Positions 32,238 through 40,230 of a DNA stretch of 64,000 nt are shown piece after piece. The position numbers were made by a program, and so were the translations under genes. The notes under the pieces were generated by a model. It did no database searches and was not told where the DNA came from. It saw only the letters and a program-made list of their open reading frames with translations. The stretch covers positions 124,001-188,000 of the forward strand of contig CAVVIH010000003.1 in assembly GCA_963748295.1 (NCBI GenBank). The letters are read 5' to 3'. Positions within the stretch are counted from its first letter, which is position 1. Each line of letters starts with the position of its first letter. The stretch comes from CAVVIH01 sp963748295. Its GTDB lineage: Bacteria; Acidobacteriota; Vicinamibacteria; Vicinamibacterales; 2-12-FULL-66-21.

Positions 32238-34905
32238 CTACTCCGCCCGAAGCGCGATCAGTGGATCCACCGATGCCGCGCGCCGCGCCGGCAGCCACGT
32301 CGCCACCAACGCGACGGCGACGAGGATGGCGCCCGCGGCGGCGTACGTGCGCGGGTCGCCTGGCTGAACCTCGAACAGGATGCTCGTGAGGAATCGCGTG
32401 AGACCGGCAGCCGCCGCGAGGCCGATGACAATCCCGACCGTTGTCATCGTCAGGCTCTCGCGAACGACGAGTGCGGCCACTTCGCGGCGCGTCGCGCCGA
32501 GCGCGACGCGAACGCCTATCTCACGAGTGCGCCTGCTCACCGAGTAGCTCAGCACGCCGTAGATCCCGATGGCGGCGAGCGTGAGCGCGAGGAGGCCGAA
32601 GCCGCCCGCGAGCATCATGCCCATCCGCCGGAACGCGACTGACTCGGCCGCCAGCTCGGACATCGTAAGCACGTGCGTGACCGGTTGCTCGCGATCGACG
32701 CTCCAAACCGCCGCCCGAAGCTGCCGCGCGAGCAGCGACGGGTCGCGCGCCGTTCGAAGCGCGATGCCGATGACCCAGTCAGGCTGCTGCCAATAGGAGA
32801 AGTACATCTCTCCTTCGGCGGGTTGCTCCAGGCCGAATGCCCTCACGTCAGCGACGATGCCGATGACCTCGTGAACCACCGGGCCGGACCGCAGGTCCAC
32901 CACGACGCGGGTGCCGACGGGATTCCGTCCGGGCCAGTACCGTCGCGCGAGTGTCTCGTTGATCGCGACGACCGGCGGTGCGTTCTGCTTGTCGCGATCG
33001 GCGAACACGCGGCCGCTGACGAGCCGGATACCCATGGCGCGGAAATAGTTCTCAGTCGCGACCTGATAGCCGGCCGATGGCTGTTCCGCGCGGGTCAGCG
33101 GCGGCTGACCCTCGATGGAGAACGGCATGCCACCGGACCAGCCGCTCAGCGGCAGAAAATTGGTCAGGCCCGCCGCCTCCACCCCGGGAATCGCCTGCAA
33201 ACGGGGGATCAGATCGCGGGCGAATCGCTCGACCTTGGACTCATCTCCATAGCGATAGTCCGGAAGGATGACCCGCCCGGTGAGAACGTGGTCGACGTCG
33301 AGCCCGAACTGCAGGCGCTGAACGTGTATGAAGCTCTGCACCATGAGCAGCGCTCCCGCCAGCAGCACGATGGAGAGAGCCACTTCGGCGATGACGAGAA
33401 CGGCATGCGTGCGTCGCGAACGCGTTCCGCCGCGGCCGTCGTCTTTGAGCGCGCCCTGCAAGTCGTTGCGTACTGCTTGCCACGCCGGCATGAGCCCAAA
33501 AACGAGCCCGGTGGCGAGGCTGACGAGCAGCGCGAAGACGAAAACGCGCGGGCCGACGTCGATGCGTTCGACGAGCGGAAGATTGAGGTTGGCGATGTTC
33601 GACGGGAAGAGCACCGTCAGGCCGTCGCGCATCCACCACGTGAGGAAAGCGCCCAGCGCGCCTCCGGCCATGGCGAGCAGGAGGCTCTCCGTCAAGAGCT
33701 GGCGAACGACGCGCGAACGGCTGGCGCCGAGCGCGCCGCGTACGGCGAGCTCCCGGCGCCTGGCGGCGGCATCGGCGAGCAGCAGGTTTGCGACGTTCGC
33801 GCACGCGATCAGCAGCACGAAGCCGACACCCGCGAACAGGATCATCAGCAGCGGCTTCGCGTCGCCAGTACTTCCGACAGGCTCGAGGCTTGCGGTCAGA
33901 CCTTTGTTGACGTCGGGGTACCGGCCTGCCAGCTCGCGATAGAGTCCGGCGATCTCCGCCTGAGCGACATCGCGGGAGATGCCGGGCTTCAGGCGCCCGA
34001 CGAGCCTCAGGACGGTACGGGTACGGCTGGCCGCATGCTCCTGGCTCAGTGCCACGGGCGTCCAGATTTCCGCGCGTTCAGGGTGTTTGAAGTCAGGCGG
34101 CATGACGCCGATCACCGTGTAGCTGTCTCCGCTCAGCGTGATGGAACGTCCGAGAATGCCGGGATCGGCTGCGTATCGTCGCCGCCACAACTTGTCGCCG
34201 AGGATCGCGACGCGAGGTCCGCCCGGCGTGTCTTCTTCCGCACGAAATCCGCGACCCAGTGCCGGCTGCACGCCGAGCACGTCGAGCATGTTTGCCGAGA
34301 AGCGATAGCCGGGCACGCTTTCGGGTTCGCCGTCGCCGGTCAGGATGAAGTTGCCAAAGCTGGACCACGCGACATCTTCGAAGGACGTGCTCCGCCCCTT
34401 CCACTCGAAGAAGTTCGCGGGGCGCACCGGACGTTCGCCGCCGCTTTGATCGAGCTGCCGTTCCCAGATCGCCACCAGGCGGTCGGCGTCAGGATACGGC
34501 AGTTGCCGGAGCAGCACCGTGTTCACAAGGCTGAAGATCGCCGTGTTGGCGCCGATGCCGAGGGCAAGCGTAAGTACCAATGACGATCGACAGCGCCGGA
34601 CGCCGCACGATCGTCCGAATTGCGTAGCGCAGGTCCTGCGAGAGCCCTTGCATCGAAAAGCCTCGTGTGTCGGTTGTTGCCGGTTGCCGTCTGAGACGCT
34701 CGGCGATGGCGCTGACGGCGACGTCAGCGACGATGCCGATCCAGAACGCCGCGAGCGCGAGCCGTCCGCGTGCCGCTGCCGCGCGCCGCTTGTCGCGAAA
34801 CAGCTCGACGAGATCCGCGGCAAAGCGGTCGCGAAACGCCGGAGGAAACAGCACCAGCAGCCGCCGGTAGAACCGCTCCCCGCTAGTCCGCCGGCTGTCG
34901 ATCAC
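32238..34905 (-). CDS. ADOP-family permease with cytoplasmic prefix, apparent frameshift near residue 108
   Basis: From the ATG at 34905 the prefix reads RTSGERFYRRLLVLFPPAFR and FRDKRRAAAARGRLALAAFW, the N-terminal module found in PadR-linked ADOP permeases. It leads to MQGLSQDLRYAIRTIVRRPA. At about 34580 one surplus base shifts the frame, and the permease continues as LVLTLALGIGANTAIFSLVN. The rest is a normal duplicated MacB_PCD-FtsX protein (ELAVRGALGASRSRVVRQLL and EIGVRVALGATRREVAALVV). Total length would be about 888 residues. The start overlaps the PadR stop by ATGA, so PadR and permease are co-translated. The substrate is unknown. Confidence 0.83.
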
Positions 34906-35258
34906 GCGCGCCCTTTCAGAAGCTTCCTCGCCCGCGCGTCGGCCACCAGCTCGGCGAGCCGCGCCGCTTCGGCAGACGCGACGCTGGACCCGAACCTCGT
35001 GATCCGGTAGTAGCGCCGCCGCTCGTCGTCTTCGCCGGGCGGCGGGCGGCGATCCGACTCTTCGATCAGCGCCTCGTCCAGCATGAAACGAAGCGTCCGA
35101 TAGAGGTTGCCCGGTTCGATTTGCATCCGCGCGGACGAGCGCTCGGCAATCTGCTGGACGATGCCGTAGCCGTGGCGCTCGCCGTCGACGAGCGAAAGCA
35201 GCACCTGGAAGACGACCGGTTTGAGCGGCAGCAGCGTTTCGGGGTCGCGCGTCTTCAT
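34902..35258 (-). CDS. PadR family transcriptional regulator
   Basis: The 118-residue protein has the PadR winged helix (FQVLLSLVDGERHGYGIVQQ, GNLYRTLRFMLDEALIEESD, RRRYYRITRFG) and a short C-terminal helix for dimerisation. It is the first gene of a pair with an ADOP permease, and the stop and start codons overlap (ATGA). A promoter carrying a dyad lies just upstream (35268-35300), so autorepression is likely, as is common for PadR proteins. The ligand is unknown, possibly a substrate or stress signal linked to the permease. Confidence 0.9.
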   Translation of the reverse strand: MKTRDPETLLPLKPVVFQVLLSLVDGERHGYGIVQQIAERSSARMQIEPGNLYRTLRFMLDEALIEESDRRPPPGEDDERRRYYRITRFGSSVASAEAARLAELVADARARKLLKGRA

Positions 35259-35267
35259 GTGATTGGA

Positions 35268-35300
35268 CTAACTATAATTAAATTAAGCATAGTTAGACAA
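35268..35300 (-). promoter_or_regulatory. PadR promoter with operator-like dyad
   Basis: On the minus strand TTGTCT (35300-35295) and TATAGT (35276-35271) are separated by 18 bases and match -35 and -10 elements. The inverted repeat CTAACTAT (35268-35275) / ATAGTTAG (35289-35296) spans the same interval, so a bound repressor would block polymerase. The region is strikingly AT-rich for this genome. Confidence 0.6.
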
Positions 35301-35370
35301 GCTCTCAGCTTTCAGCTGACAGCTCTCAGCTAACAAGCTGACAGCTGATAGCTGATAGCTGATAGCTCAG
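35299..35370. repeat. AGCTGNN heptamer array
   Basis: Words AGCT(C/T)TC, AGCTGAC and three to four AGCTGAT in strict 7-bp step fill the gap from the PadR -35 box to the stop of the CysO-MoeZ fusion gene at 35371. It can fold on itself. Confidence 0.85.
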
Positions 35371-36825
35371 TCAGTACTTCGGCTGAGTCCTGTCGATCCG
35401 ATCGATCCAGGCAAGAATGCCGCCCTTGAGGTTCTTCGCCGCCACGCCGCGCTCCTCGAGCAGCCGCACCGCCTTGGCGCTCCGCGCCCCCGACTTGCAG
35501 TGAACGACGATCGGCCGGCCGGCGCCGGCGCTGACGACTTCATCCACTCGCGACCCGAGCTGGCCGAGCGGAATCAGCGTCGAGCCCGGGATGCGGCAGA
35601 TCTGGAACTCCTGCGGTTCGCGCACGTCGAGCACGAAGACCGCCTCGCCTCGATCGGTCCGCTGCTTGAGCTCTTCGACCGTCGTCTCCTGTTCCGGCCT
35701 GAGACCGGCCGATGGGGACGGCGAAGCCGGAACGCCGCAGAACTGGTGATAGTCGATCAGCTCGCGGATGGTCGGCGCGTCGCCGCAGACGGGACACTCC
35801 GGAGAACGCCGGAGCTTCAGCTCGCGGAACCGCATCCGCCACGCGTCGTACAGGAGCAGCCGCCCGACGAGCGTCTCGCCGCCGCCGAGAATCAGCTTGA
35901 TCGTTTCGGTCGCCTGAATCGTGCCGATCACGCCAGGCAGAACCCCCAGCACGCCGCCTTCGGCGCAACTCGGCACGAGCCCTGGAGGAGGGGGTTCGGG
36001 ATAGAGGCAGCGGTAACACGGTCCGCCCCTGGTCGCGAAGACGGATGCCTGTCCCTCGAACCGGAAGATGCTGCCATAGGCGTTCGGCTTCCCGAGCAGA
36101 ACGCACGCGTCGTTGACCAGGTACCGCGTGGGGAAGTTGTCGGTGCCGTCGAGGATTACGTCGTAATCCTTCAGCAGCTCGAGCGCATTTTTCGATGACA
36201 GGGTGGTCTCGTGCGGTTCGACGCGCACTTCGGGATTCAGCGCATTGAGACGGTCGGCTGCCGACTTCAGCTTCGGCCGGTTGACGTCCGGCGTGCCGTG
36301 GAGAATCTGCCGCTGCAGGTTGCTCGCGTCGACGACGTCGAAATCGACGAGGCCGAGCGTGCCCACGCCGGCGGCGGCCAGGTAGAGGGCGGCCGGCGAT
36401 CCAAGCCCTCCGGCGCCGACCAGCAGCACACGCGCGCCCTTCAAACGGCGCTGCCCGTCAGGGCCGACCTCCGGCAGGATGAGATGGCGGCTGTAACGCA
36501 CGACTTCGGCATCGGTGAGCGCCGGTGGCTCCGCGACGCTCGACTCCGGCGCCCCGCCGGCAACGGACGGGACGATGCTCAACACATCTCCCTCGGCGAG
36601 CGGCGTCGACTCGCGCTGAAGGTAGCGGATGTCATCGTCATTGACGTAGACGTTGACGAACGTGCGCAGGCGCCCCTCGTCTGTGTAGAGGTGGCGTCGT
36701 AGATCGCCATACCGCGTCGTGAGGGCCGCAAGCGCCTCGCCGACCGTGCCGGCCTCGACGTCGACGGCATCCTGCTCGCCGGTATACGGCCGAAGCGGCG
36801 TGGGGATCAGGACCTTGTGTGCCAT
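35371..36825 (-). CDS. CysO/MoaD-type sulfur carrier fused to MoeZ-type adenylyltransferase and rhodanese
   Basis: The 484-residue protein has three domains. Residues 1-91 are a ubiquitin-like sulfur carrier (FVNVYVNDDDIRYLQ, VLSIVPSVAGG) whose Gly90-Gly91 is internal rather than C-terminal. Residues about 100-350 are a ThiF/MoeB E1-like domain (RVLLVGAGGLGSPAALYLAA, DGTDNFPTRYLVND) with two CxxC zinc pairs (CYRCLYP, CPVCGD). Residues about 385-484 are a rhodanese domain with active Cys443 in VVHCKSGARS. In Mycobacterium the separate proteins CysO and MoeZ make a thiocarboxylate for cysteine synthesis. Here they are one chain. It overlaps the upstream JAMM protease gene by 19 bases and is cotranscribed with cysM. 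GGAG precedes the ATG. A role in molybdopterin synthesis is an alternative. Confidence 0.88.
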   Translation of the reverse strand: MAHKVLIPTPLRPYTGEQDAVDVEAGTVGEALAALTTRYGDLRRHLYTDEGRLRTFVNVYVNDDDIRYLQRESTPLAEGDVLSIVPSVAGGAPESSVAEPPALTDAEVVRYSRHLILPEVGPDGQRRLKGARVLLVGAGGLGSPAALYLAAAGVGTLGLVDFDVVDASNLQRQILHGTPDVNRPKLKSAADRLNALNPEVRVEPHETTLSSKNALELLKDYDVILDGTDNFPTRYLVNDACVLLGKPNAYGSIFRFEGQASVFATRGGPCYRCLYPEPPPPGLVPSCAEGGVLGVLPGVIGTIQATETIKLILGGGETLVGRLLLYDAWRMRFRELKLRRSPECPVCGDAPTIRELIDYHQFCGVPASPSPSAGLRPEQETTVEELKQRTDRGEAVFVLDVREPQEFQICRIPGSTLIPLGQLGSRVDEVVSAGAGRPIVVHCKSGARSAKAVRLLEERGVAAKNLKGGILAWIDRIDRTQPKY

Positions 36826-37226
36826 TGCAGTTCTCCTTCATCGAAGCCAGACCGATCGTCGCGAAGTTGCCAGACCTTCACGTCGCCTGGCACTCCGGCG
36901 TCGACCGCGAGAATCAGATACGCGAGATTCGGCCACGCGTGATCGAGGTCGTACTGAGACGGACGAGCGGGCTGGTCGGGATGTGAATGGTAGAAGCCGA
37001 CGATCGTTCCGCCCGCGGCGCGTGCAAAGACGTCTGCTTTCCGGTAGCCATCAGGACCGATACGAAACCTGCGCGCGGCGCCTTCTTGCGTCGTGTTCTC
37101 CAGCGCGAGCGCGACGACAATCGTGCCGTCACGCTCGATCAATGCGCCGCAGCATTCGTCGGGGAACGCCGCGGCGCCGTGCCGTTTGATCGTGTCGAGC
37201 ACATCCGTCTGTATCCCGATGGTCAT
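36807..37226 (-). CDS. mec: Mec-type JAMM/MPN+ metalloprotease
   Basis: The 139-residue protein is a JAB1/MPN+ zinc peptidase with a complete JAMM site: Glu24 in FPDECCG, His80 and His82 in FYHSHPDQPARPS, and Asp93 in QYDLDHAW. The PDECCG and HSHPDxPARPS segments are typical of Mec, the mycobacterial enzyme that releases cysteine from the CysO-cysteine adduct by cutting after Gly-Gly. Its start overlaps the cysM stop by ATGA and its end overlaps the fusion gene. Here it may also cut the carrier from the fusion protein, which is my inference. Confidence 0.88.
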   Translation of the reverse strand: MTIGIQTDVLDTIKRHGAAAFPDECCGALIERDGTIVVALALENTTQEGAARRFRIGPDGYRKADVFARAAGGTIVGFYHSHPDQPARPSQYDLDHAWPNLAYLILAVDAGVPGDVKVWQLRDDRSGFDEGELQWHTRS

Positions 37227-38152
37227 TCCGTGTCCTCCGCGTCCCAGAATGGTTCGCTCAGATAGCGGCTGCCGCTGTCGGGAAACACCGTGACGATGAC
37301 GCCGCTGCCGATGCGCGACGCCAGATCCAGCGATGCGGCCAGCGCGGCGCCGCTCGACACACCCACGAGCAGCCCTTCTTCCGTGGCGAGCCGCCGCGTC
37401 AGCGCCTGCGCACGCTCGGTGGAGATCGCGACGTCTTCATCCGCCAGCGACGGATCGTAGATACCGGGACGGATCGACGTGTCCATGTGCTTCAGCCCCT
37501 CAATCGCATGCAGCGGCGATTCGGGCTGCACCGACACGAGTCGCACGTCCGGAATCAGCTCGCGCAAGCGCCGGCCGGTGCCCACGAATGTTCCGCTGGT
37601 GCCGAGGCCGGCGACGAAGTGCGTGATGCGGCCTTCGGTCTGCTCGATGATCTCCGGCGCGGTCGTGTCGTAATGGGCCCGCCAGTTGGCGTCGTTGTTG
37701 TACTGATCGGCGTAGAAGTAGCGGTGTGGATCCGACTCGAAGATCCGCTGTGCTTCGCGGATCGCGCCATCGCTGCCGTCCATCGCGCTGGTCAGGACCA
37801 CCTCGGCGCCGTAGGCATGCAGGATGCGGAGGCGCTCGGGAGTGACGTTTCCCGGCACGCACAACGTGAGGCCGTAGCCGTGCGCGGCGGCAATCATCGC
37901 GTAAGCAATCCCGGTGTTTCCCGATGTCGCGTCGAGAATCCTCGATCCGCCGCGCAGCAGGCCGCGCCGCTCGGCGTCCTCGATGATGGCGCGGGCAGCC
38001 CTGTCCTTCACCGATCCGCCGGGATTCTGGAACTCCGCCTTCACGAACAGCTCGACGCCCGTCTTGACGGGAGCCAGGCGGCGAAGCTGCAGCAGGGGAG
38101 TCCGGCCGATCGCTGCGAGAAGACCCGCCCGCTCGAACAACGTAGAAGCCAC
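37223..38152 (-). CDS. cysM: cysteine synthase (PLP-dependent, CysM/CysK fold)
   Basis: The 309-residue protein is a fold-type II PLP enzyme that adds sulfide or a protein thiocarboxylate to (phospho)serine derivatives. The PLP lysine is in FQNPGGSVKDRAA (residue 49), with DATSGNTGIAYAMIAAAHG and the phosphate cup GLGTSGTFVGTGR. The GTG at 38152 is chosen because CAGGAG lies six bases upstream. The longer frame from TTG 38182 would start inside the terminator T-tract. With Mec and the CysO-MoeZ fusion downstream it matches the mycobacterial CysO-CysM pathway, which uses O-phosphoserine. Expression is probably controlled by the upstream poly-Cys attenuator. Confidence 0.92.
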   Translation of the reverse strand: MASTLFERAGLLAAIGRTPLLQLRRLAPVKTGVELFVKAEFQNPGGSVKDRAARAIIEDAERRGLLRGGSRILDATSGNTGIAYAMIAAAHGYGLTLCVPGNVTPERLRILHAYGAEVVLTSAMDGSDGAIREAQRIFESDPHRYFYADQYNNDANWRAHYDTTAPEIIEQTEGRITHFVAGLGTSGTFVGTGRRLRELIPDVRLVSVQPESPLHAIEGLKHMDTSIRPGIYDPSLADEDVAISTERAQALTRRLATEEGLLVGVSSGAALAASLDLASRIGSGVIVTVFPDSGSRYLSEPFWDAEDTE

Positions 38153-38184
38153 ATCAATCTCCTGAACCGCAGGCAAAAACAAAA

Positions 38185-38215
38185 AAGCCCGAAGGCCGGA
38201 TGGCCTGTCGGGCTT
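38185..38215 (-). terminator. intrinsic terminator in the cysM leader (attenuator)
   Basis: On the transcript strand AAGCCCGA (38215-38208) pairs with TCGGGCTT (38192-38185), with an inner AGGCC/GGCCT stem, followed by TTTTTTGTTTTT (38185-38174). This is a textbook rho-independent terminator located 33 bases upstream of the cysM start, not after a gene, so it can only act as an attenuator. A second strong hairpin (about 38231-38250) precedes it. Confidence 0.8.
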
Positions 38216-38259
38216 GGGGTCCTTGACGATGCGCGCCGCCAGGCGGCGCCATTACTTCA

Positions 38260-38346
38260 TCATCGTTTGTTCAGCAGACCTCGGCCGCGACGGCCACCCG
38301 GGGAACCCGGGCAACAACAGACGCATCCGGCAACGAGGCGAACCAT
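38260..38346 (-). CDS. poly-cysteine leader peptide of the cys operon
   Basis: A 28-codon frame, ATG to TGA, encodes MVRLVAGCVCCCPGSPGGRR followed by GRGLLNKR. Four of the five codons 8-12 are Cys (TGC GTC TGT TGT TGC). There is no Shine-Dalgarno, and the promoter spacing puts the transcription start at or within a base or two of the ATG, so it would be leaderless. A hairpin and an intrinsic terminator follow, then cysM. Poly-Cys leaderless ORFs act as cysteine-responsive attenuators in mycobacteria. Here ribosome stalling at Cys codons under cysteine shortage would be expected to permit read-through. The mechanism is inferred. Confidence 0.75.
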   Translation of the reverse strand: MVRLVAGCVCCCPGSPGGRRGRGLLNKR

Positions 38347-38352
38347 GACCGC

Positions 38353-38381
38353 AGCGTATCGGCTGCGCCCCCCTAAGTCAA
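38353..38381 (-). promoter_or_regulatory. sigma-70-type promoter of the cys operon leader
   Basis: TTGACT (38381-38376) and TACGCT (38358-38353) are separated by exactly 17 bases on the minus strand. The predicted start lies near 38346, the ATG of the poly-Cys leader ORF. Confidence 0.65.
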
Positions 38382-38399
38382 GGGACGCGGCTAGGCTGG

Positions 38400-38535
38400 G
38401 ATCCGTCCTCATCCGCGTCCAGTGAAAGGATCCGCGAGGATCCGCGTTCCGTGAAGAGATCCGCGAGGATCCGCGTTCCGTGAAGAGATCCGCGAGGATC
38501 CGCGTTCCGTGAAGAGATCCACGATGATCCGCGTC
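38400..38535. repeat. ATCCGCG tandem array, 29-bp period
   Basis: Three to four units of 29 bp (AGGATCCGCGTTCCGTGAAG plus AGATCCGCG) lie between the cys promoter and the stop of the PQQ protein at 38537. The word matches the arrays at 120-415 and 39874-40130. Confidence 0.88.
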
Positions 38536-38536
38536 T

Positions 38537-39853
38537 CTACTCAGCTATCCGGAACAAGTGCGTCCGGCTCCGTAGGAACAGGTCATTGCCGACAGCGATC
38601 GGCGACGCGATGAACGACTGATCCGCCAGCGTGTTGGTCGCCAGCACCTCGAACGAGCTGCCGGCTTTCACCACGACCACGTCGCCCTCTTCCGTCGCGA
38701 GATAAACGCGGCCGCTTGCGACGAGCGGCGACGCCTTGAAGTTGTATGGCTTGGGCAGTCGGGTCTGCAGGTAGTGGGGTTCCCCGGTTGCCGCGTTGAA
38801 GACGCTGAGCATGCCGTTGTCGGCGATGACGTAGAGCCGGTTCTCGTGCAGTGCCGGAGACGCGGTGTAGGACGTGCCTCTCGTCGATTCCCAGACGACG
38901 GCGTCCGTGCCTGTCAGGTCACCGGTGCGGCCAAGCCGGATCGCCATGAGCCGCGGGTTGCGATAGCCGCTCATCACGAGCACCGTGTCGCCGGACTGCA
39001 CGGGCTGTGGAATCGGGTTGGTGCCGAGCCCCGCCACTTCCCAGACGACCTTGCCGGTGTCGGTGTCATATGCCTTGACCTTCGTGTCGGCCGTGACGAC
39101 GAGCTGCCGCGCGCCGTTGTGCTCGACGACGAGCGGTGTGGACCAGCTCGAGTTCTCCATCCGCGGCGCCCGCCACAGCTCCTTGCCGTCGGCGGCGTTC
39201 AGCGCGACGACGAAGCCTTCCTGCTGATGATCGAACTGCAGATACACCCGGCCGCCGTGCACGACCGTGCCGCTGCCCTCGCCGAATCCCAGGCGCATCG
39301 CCATCTTCAGACCGAAGTCTTTCTGCCAGAGCGGCTTCCCGTCCAGGTCGTAGACGTAGAGGCCTCTCGATCCGAAGAACGCGTAGACGCGTTGTCCGTC
39401 GGTTGCGGGCGCGTTGGACGCGAAGCTGCCGTACTGATGGTGATATCCCTCGTGCGGCCGCGACGTGGTAGCGGTGCGCTGCCAGAGCGTTTTGCCGCTC
39501 GCCCGATCGATCGCCATCACCTCGAGGCGATGCTCTTCGCCCGCGCCTGCTCCGCCGCCGCCGCGCCCGCCGCCCGGCGCCGCCGCGTCGGCGGCCTTGG
39601 TGCCGGTCGGGATCGCGGTGGTCAGGAAGAGGCGATCGCCGTGCGCCACCGGCGTCGAGAAGGCGCGGCCCGGGATCTCGATTTTCCACCGCACGTTCTC
39701 GGAGTCGTTCCAGGACAGCGGGACGCTGCCGGCGGCGACGCCGGTATGCGACGGGCCGCGCCAGTGCGGCCAGGAGTCGCGTGACTGCGCCGAGACGCCG
39801 ATGACGGTTGCGGTGACGAGCAGGAGTGAGACGCGGAGAGTCGGTCGAAGCAT
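38537..39853 (-). CDS. PQQ-type beta-propeller repeat protein, secreted
   Basis: The 438-residue protein has a signal peptide (LRVSLLLVTATVIGVSAQ) and then the pattern WPHWRGPSHTGVAAGSVPLS, typical of PQQ-like propeller proteins that start with 'WP.wRGp...G'. At least six blades with 'G.vyv......l.alda.dGk.lW' repeats follow (RVYLQFDHQQEGFVVALNAA, LWRAPRMENSSW, TASPALHENRLYVIADNG). A Gly/Ala-rich loop lies near residue 85. There is no dehydrogenase active site, so it is probably a structural or binding propeller in the periplasm. The inner ATG is chosen over TTG 39871. It is flanked on both sides by ATCCGCG arrays in inverted orientation. Confidence 0.82.
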   Translation of the reverse strand: MLRPTLRVSLLLVTATVIGVSAQSRDSWPHWRGPSHTGVAAGSVPLSWNDSENVRWKIEIPGRAFSTPVAHGDRLFLTTAIPTGTKAADAAAPGGGRGGGGAGAGEEHRLEVMAIDRASGKTLWQRTATTSRPHEGYHHQYGSFASNAPATDGQRVYAFFGSRGLYVYDLDGKPLWQKDFGLKMAMRLGFGEGSGTVVHGGRVYLQFDHQQEGFVVALNAADGKELWRAPRMENSSWSTPLVVEHNGARQLVVTADTKVKAYDTDTGKVVWEVAGLGTNPIPQPVQSGDTVLVMSGYRNPRLMAIRLGRTGDLTGTDAVVWESTRGTSYTASPALHENRLYVIADNGMLSVFNAATGEPHYLQTRLPKPYNFKASPLVASGRVYLATEEGDVVVVKAGSSFEVLATNTLADQSFIASPIAVGNDLFLRSRTHLFRIAE

Positions 39854-39873
39854 CGCGAGATTCTGCCACAAGA

Positions 39874-40130
39874 CGCGGATCAGCGCGGATCTCCAACGGA
39901 ACGCGGATTAGCGCGGATCTGGTTGATCTCACGAAACGCGGATCAACGCGGCGCTACAACGGAACGCGGATCAGCGCGGATCTGGTCGATCTCACGAAAC
40001 GCGGATCAACGCGGATCTCTCACCAGGGGACGCGGATTAGCGCGGATCTCTAACGGGACGCGGATCAACGCGCGCTAACAACGAAACGCGGATCAACGCG
40101 GATTTCTCACAAGGGGACGCGGATTCTCGG
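39874..40130. repeat. ACGCGGATCAGCGCGGATCT repeat array
   Basis: About nine copies of a roughly 20-bp core, ACGCGGATCA(G/A)CGCGGATCT, separated by variable 6-16 bp linkers, fill this gene-free stretch (39854-40140). The reverse complement contains ATCCGCG, so it is the inverted counterpart of the array at 38400-38535. Apparent coding frames across it are periodic artefacts. Confidence 0.88.
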
Positions 40131-40142
40131 GGATTCTTTTCG

Positions 40143-40230
40143 CAGCGCCGAGCGCCGAGCGCCGAGCGCCGAGCGCCGAGCGCCGGGTCCCGAGCCCCGA
40201 GCCCCGAGCCCCGAGCTCCCGAGCCCCGAG
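40143..40230. repeat. GCGCCGA / GCCCCGA heptamer array
   Basis: Five words of GCGCCGA followed by about six of GCCCCGA in near-perfect 7-bp steps lead up to the stop codon at 40231. A relative is at 3461-3490. Confidence 0.88.

Noticed and set aside
38185..38346. SAM or other known riboswitch in the cysM leader
   Set aside because: I see no SAM-I/II core motifs, whereas a Cys-rich ORF with terminator explains the region better.
39826..40053. 75-codon ORF with repeated RISADLVDLTKRGS-like units
   Set aside because: It is only the translation of the ACGCGGATC repeat array and has no ribosome site.
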